Source of the DNA: Strongylocentrotus droebachiensis
Taxonomy: Eukaryota; Echinodermata; Echinoidea; Camarodonta; Strongylocentrotidae
Reading direction: 5' to 3'
DNA: 64,000 nucleotides
Assembly (NCBI GenBank): GCA_035222895.1
Contig: JAVYIG010002234.1
Location: forward strand, 124,001-188,000
Shown here: positions 59,713 through 64,000 of the stretch, one piece after another
Numbering within the stretch: the first letter of the stretch is position 1
Layout of the letters: the number at the start of each line of letters is the position of its first letter
Notes under the pieces: generated by a model
What the model was told of the DNA's origin: nothing
Database searches by the model: none
What the model saw: the letters and a program-made list of their open reading frames with translations, nothing else
Translations under genes and position numbers: made by a program

Positions 59713-62159
59713 CATAATTCATAAGATTCAGAGGAGTGTTCCAAACTTCAGAGAGGTTAGCCTTTGGTTGACACGCTGTTCTTTGCCAACAGAACTGTGC
59801 TTGCCTATAATATTGTGTGTACGTTATATGTAGTCCTTTCTATATATTGTCTTAAACGTTGAATTGCTCTACATCTAAATTCCCATCTATTTCTTTTAAT
59901 ATATTTTAACTGAATAATTATCAACTTATCAACTTTGCATAATTCTTATATATCCCCAAAAGATATTTTGCAGTACAATGGGCTCACGGGCTTATCATTC
60001 CGTGAGCCACTTGAAACATAGACATCCTATATTATAAGAACTCTGCAACAGATTCTTGCAAACCCTTGCAGTTTACGCTTAACAGGAAATAATATCTAGT
60101 CATAGTACAAACAAAGACACGTTTCGTGCTCATGATTATTTTGCCACGATTCAGATATTCGTTATTCTTTCATTTTCGAGTGATGTGCAGTTTTTTGGTG
60201 AAGTCAAATCTCAGTGCGTTGGAGCGGTAAGGCGTGAGAAATACCGCTTCCGTCGCCCCGTCCATTTGTGATATTTGCTCATCGCCTAATGAACTCGTAA
60301 ATTATACTAATGGATCTTCAAAAATACGTAGCTCCGTCATCATTTTTGTTTTGCTGTCCTCTGCTCTTAACCTCATACCTGCACTTTTTAGCATTTTTTT
60401 TTATAAAGGTGGGGGCAGTGACTTGATGAATTCAGCAATCATATATCATTCTGGTTTCAGTTGTTTCCAAAGACAAAAAATTGTTTCTTTGCTGGACGAT
60501 ATTTTTTTTATTATTATTTTTTATTTTTGTTATAGATGTTCATATTTATGAAGGCCACTATCAAATAATACTTTCTTTTCTGGTGTCCATCAATTTATAA
60601 ACACAAGATTTCTTTAAACAATTAACTTAAATCAGTCATTATCAAAGCCTTAAAACAATCTCTTGCTATTCTTAAGCAAGAAAATGAGATTATCACATTC
60701 CTTTGAGTGAATAATTCTAGAAACAAAGAAATGGAGAACTCTTGAAATGTATCATTGGATAAAGTCTGGAGTATGCTTTGCTTGTTCAGTTTTTGAAATA
60801 TTGTTCGTCATCATTGGCTTACATCATTGTGCTTATATAAATATAAAATTTGCTTCAGTACACGTATCGGGGTTTTCAGGATAGAAACAAATCTGGATAG
60901 CTAGAGTTTGATTGCGCTTAAGACTAAAAGTATTTTATAAATCATTGAGCTCAGTCATCACCACGCATTTAAATCGAGCTCGTGATTATTCTCAAATTCG
61001 TTATAGCTCTACTTTCACAGTTGTTTATCAAAAGGATATCCCACCTCCATAGCGAGGAGACACTACGCCCTCTACATATACCCTACAACCATCTATTTAA
61101 AAGATCAGGGAAAACGCAAGGAGAGATAGAAAGTGAAGAGAAAATGAACATCAGAAAAGGTATTCGTCAATGTATTTAATATATCATTAGATGGCGCAAT
61201 TTTTCTTTCGAAGAAAGCAAGGTTAATTTTTCGTAACATCGTCACATACACAATGCTACATACACTGAAAATACTCGACATTCTACAATGTTAGTAACTA
61301 AGGATGTGACTAATGAAAAGCGAATGGTTGTATATGTATTTCTATTTTTCTTCGCAAAATAATTCACCCCAAAATCACCATACCTTCATGAAAAATCATA
61401 AATACAGGTATTCCATTTCAATGTAATTTCGTAGCTAACATCTCGCTTGGTCTATGTTTTTAATAGGTAATGTGTATTACATTCTAGGGTTTATCTAGGT
61501 ATAGACCAGTTTTGGAAACGCCCCCTCCCAAAAATTGAAATTGAAGCTCTTATTACCAATCATGTGAAAGAATATGTTAAACTAATACGTGATGATACAA
61601 ATTTTGCCAGGAGACCTCCTACTAAAGATGTATTTGGTAAAAAATCATGTCTGTATGAATAGATATCGCGTTGTTCCATGTACATCTTTCTGTGTGCAGT
61701 GATTGTAACTTTACCAAAACTGGGCCAAATTTCTTATCTGCATTTTGATGATTCCAGAACCTTGCAGTACACACCAATGCTTATATGCTAGATGATCAAC
61801 CTTTTCTGATCGATTCCACAACGTTTCTTTCATAATGCAATCGCATGACCAGAAATGGTCTATACCTATATTAATACCAAACAGGGCTTATACAAAAACG
61901 AAGCGATAGTAAATAATGTCGCTTACTCGCTTGTGCTATGAAATGAGCATAAATATCTTATAAGCTAAATACTTTGTTCATACCGATGAACACAATTTGC
62001 CGCAGTTTGAGGAAAAATATTTACGTGAGCTATTCGGAGTAATTCCTAGATCCTATTTCATTATTCAGAGCTGTTTGGCTATTTGTAATGGCAATCCCAT
62101 TCAAGAACACTGACTACATCACTGTATATCGCATATTTACGCCATATTATCAGAATCAG
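59713..62159. other. AT-rich sequence without a gene
   Basis: A frame at 60234-60551 includes a Phe/Ile-rich end and no domain. No repeats recognised. Confidence 0.45.
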
Positions 62160-62570
62160 ACGCATTTGCGTAGCAAGGGGGGGGGGGGGGATGTTTGGTG
62201 TTCAAACACCCCCTCTGGCAAACTGGGTGTGTTTTAGTAGCCAAGTGGGGGAGGGGGGATGGGGTGTTATATAATTGTTAAGAAACCCTTTATCTGTGTT
62301 TTATCTTTGGCCTCCCCTACCTGGCAAAATAAGAAAAGTAATAAATGTTTTGTTTTTTGGGCTCAAGGGGGGGGGGGGGGGGGGTTGGATGTTGAGGTAA
62401 AAAAAGAAGTGTTCTCCGTCCCCCTCCTCGTTGAGCAAAAAACAAAGAGTGGTTACCCCCCCCCCCCCCTTCGCTTTTTCACTGGCTGGCTGATTCGCCG
62501 TTAAAACTTTTGTCACGAATTGGGCACCAAAAAAAAAAATTAGTGCTCCTCACCTGAGCATTGTTTTGTA
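62160..62570. mobile_element. Decayed relative of the 20.4-kb hAT-like element
   Basis: Seen: CTGGCTGGCTGATTCGCCGT and GTCACGAATTGGGC (62478-62525) match the duplicated block of 20396-20758, and AGTGCTCCTCACC (62542-62554) also has its counterpart there. Long G runs (62179-62192, 62366-62384) and a C run (62457-62470) fit the family style. Clean terminal repeats and a target duplication could not be found, so the limits are approximate. Confidence 0.5.
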
Positions 62571-64000
62571 AAAGGGTTGTCCACTTCCTTTCACCTCCGA
62601 TGGTTAATTTATGCTAATCAATTTTTGTATTATCCATTCGATCCTAGTCAGCTTTCACTAATCTACATGAATTTCTCTGATTTTTCCTGCTTTCATTCAA
62701 ATCAAATACTCATGCTTGGGTGAAAGTGATACCCAACTCTATTTAGAGTGTTGCTATAAAGATGAGACTGCCCTCTAAAGTCTAGCATGCGTTAGGAAAT
62801 ATGTAACTTACAATGATCAGGTATTTCGATGCTTTCTGTCTTGTCTTCACCGAATTGAGGTAACATCCATGGTTGACTTGCATCAGAACCAAGCTCTAGG
62901 AAACTCTTCTGTAAAGAACCTATAAAGCATAGAATAACATATTTATCAATAAACGATGGAGGCACAGAATACAAAGGAGCGATATTTGTTCTGTAATGAA
63001 CCTGCAAACAATAGAGAAACTGTATTATGAAATAGGGTACTTGTTAGCGGGTAACTCATTGGCTAAAAACGTGTCATGTGACACTCAACAATTTTGTATA
63101 TGTACCCGAGCATGCAATAAAACACACCTTTTTTTTACACGGTTAAATGCTTTAGATATTGATGTCATTTGTATCATTGCATAAAGGTAATGTTAAATCG
63201 AACAAGGTTATCGAAATTGATTTTTTAAAATCAATTTTAAACGGTAAAATACTGCCCCACTTTCGAACTTGAAGAGCTCTCCTAACACTGCCGGGATTTG
63301 TGACGTCACGTAAGGGACCAAATTAGTATAAGCAGACGATGCCCCATAACAATGCACACGCTTTTTAGTGTTTTTCTTCACTTATTTCCACTATTTCACC
63401 AGTGTTGTTTTAAATGTTTGGTCTGTTGCCTTACTCTACATTTCGGACATGTTTTTATTTTGATGAAAAATGCAGCGTTTGAAAAAAAATAAAGGATCTC
63501 AGATGTAGTTTCACTTTGGCTTGTAACGAAGACGCCATTGTACATTAAGATGCATAATTATGCCTTTCATTAAATAAAACCAAATAGAGCATGCACTATT
63601 TGTATAGTATGAAATAGCTGTTACAGATATCAAGCTGTGATAGGTCGACATTTCATCACGTGATGTTGATTGCGAGGATCGTAATTAGCATATGTCACTC
63701 CCGGTAACTTGTCGATGTTATATTTTTTCGTCATATTGTATCCAACATATAGCATCTAAGCAACCTTGCGCGCACTAGCTCGTACCCATTGGATTGCTCG
63801 AAATCAAAGAATGAGATTGCAATTATCCTTGATTATAATATGAAAACAAAGTGTAATCTAAGATATTTATTTTTGGTCCGCCCACGCGTTATGTTTTCCC
63901 TCGTGATCATATCTTCTCTCAGTGCTGCGTGCTTCTGAAAAATAATAACCCCTTGGGAAAATATATAAGCCCCTTCGGCGGTCCAAAGGTCGTTAGATTA
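62571..64000. other. Sequence with a CRE-containing promoter-like patch
   Basis: A small perfect hairpin (11-bp arms, AAATTGATTTT) lies at 63214-63237. TGTGACGTCACGTAAGG at 63300-63316 is followed by a TATA-like AGTATAAGC at 63327-63335 and CpG-containing sequence. This could be a promoter, but no first exon can be shown. CATCACGTGATG lies at 63653-63664. Confidence 0.35.

Overview
This looks like nuclear DNA from a marine invertebrate animal. An echinoderm, sea-urchin-like genome fits best, but that is an inference from texture rather than from a diagnostic gene. The window is AT-rich and has no bacterial-style operons. It carries an unusual load of (GA)n/(CT)n tracts, poly-G/poly-C runs, (TAA)n-tailed retroelement ends and many short terminal-inverted-repeat elements (MITEs). 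No complete protein-coding gene can be read. All the long open frames are microsatellite translations (Ser/Leu, Arg/Glu or Pro repeats) or frames crossing repeats. The sequence behaves like intergenic or long-intron DNA.

The one strong sign of a host gene is on the minus strand at about 43.35-43.95 kb. It has a CpG-richer promoter-like patch, a leader of about 450-570 nt with no ATG at all on that strand, and an ATG with two in-frame stops just upstream. A 20-codon signal-peptide-like segment follows and ends at a phase-1 GTATGA splice donor. The gene would run toward lower coordinates. Its further exons could not be identified securely; one phase-compatible candidate lies at 36634-36791.

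Mobile-element remnants are the main recognisable content. Three TTAA-bounded MITEs lie at 785-1325, 44419-44610 and 59050-59254, the last two being inverted copies of one family. TIR elements lie at 9757-9911, 15499-15618, 21878-22091 (perfect 31-bp ends) and 22743-23367. A hAT-like CAGGGGCGGATC family occurs at 20396-20758 and 49531-49972, with a decayed relative at 62160-62570. A second hAT-type MITE at 57775-57932 has an exact 8-bp target duplication. The 5'-truncated 3' end of a non-LTR retrotransposon, with a readable ORF2 C-terminus, lies at 8250-8645. Several minus-strand (TAA)n-tailed retroelement ends lie at 13488, 18341, 24846 and 48164. tRNA-derived sequences lie at 23410-23490 and 38305-38352. 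Two long palindromes (23550-23712 and 50771-50950) share an apex motif. A nearly perfect 37-bp-arm hairpin lies at 59631-59712. A decayed C2H2 zinc-finger fragment sits inside the 49.5-kb hAT-like element and looks like gene-fragment capture.

The rest is single-copy-looking AT-rich DNA. A few stretches (19.3-20.3 kb, 31.0-31.4 kb, 52.1-52.4 kb) have clusters of homeodomain-, CRE- and E-box-like words and could be cis-regulatory modules, but this is speculative without comparative data.
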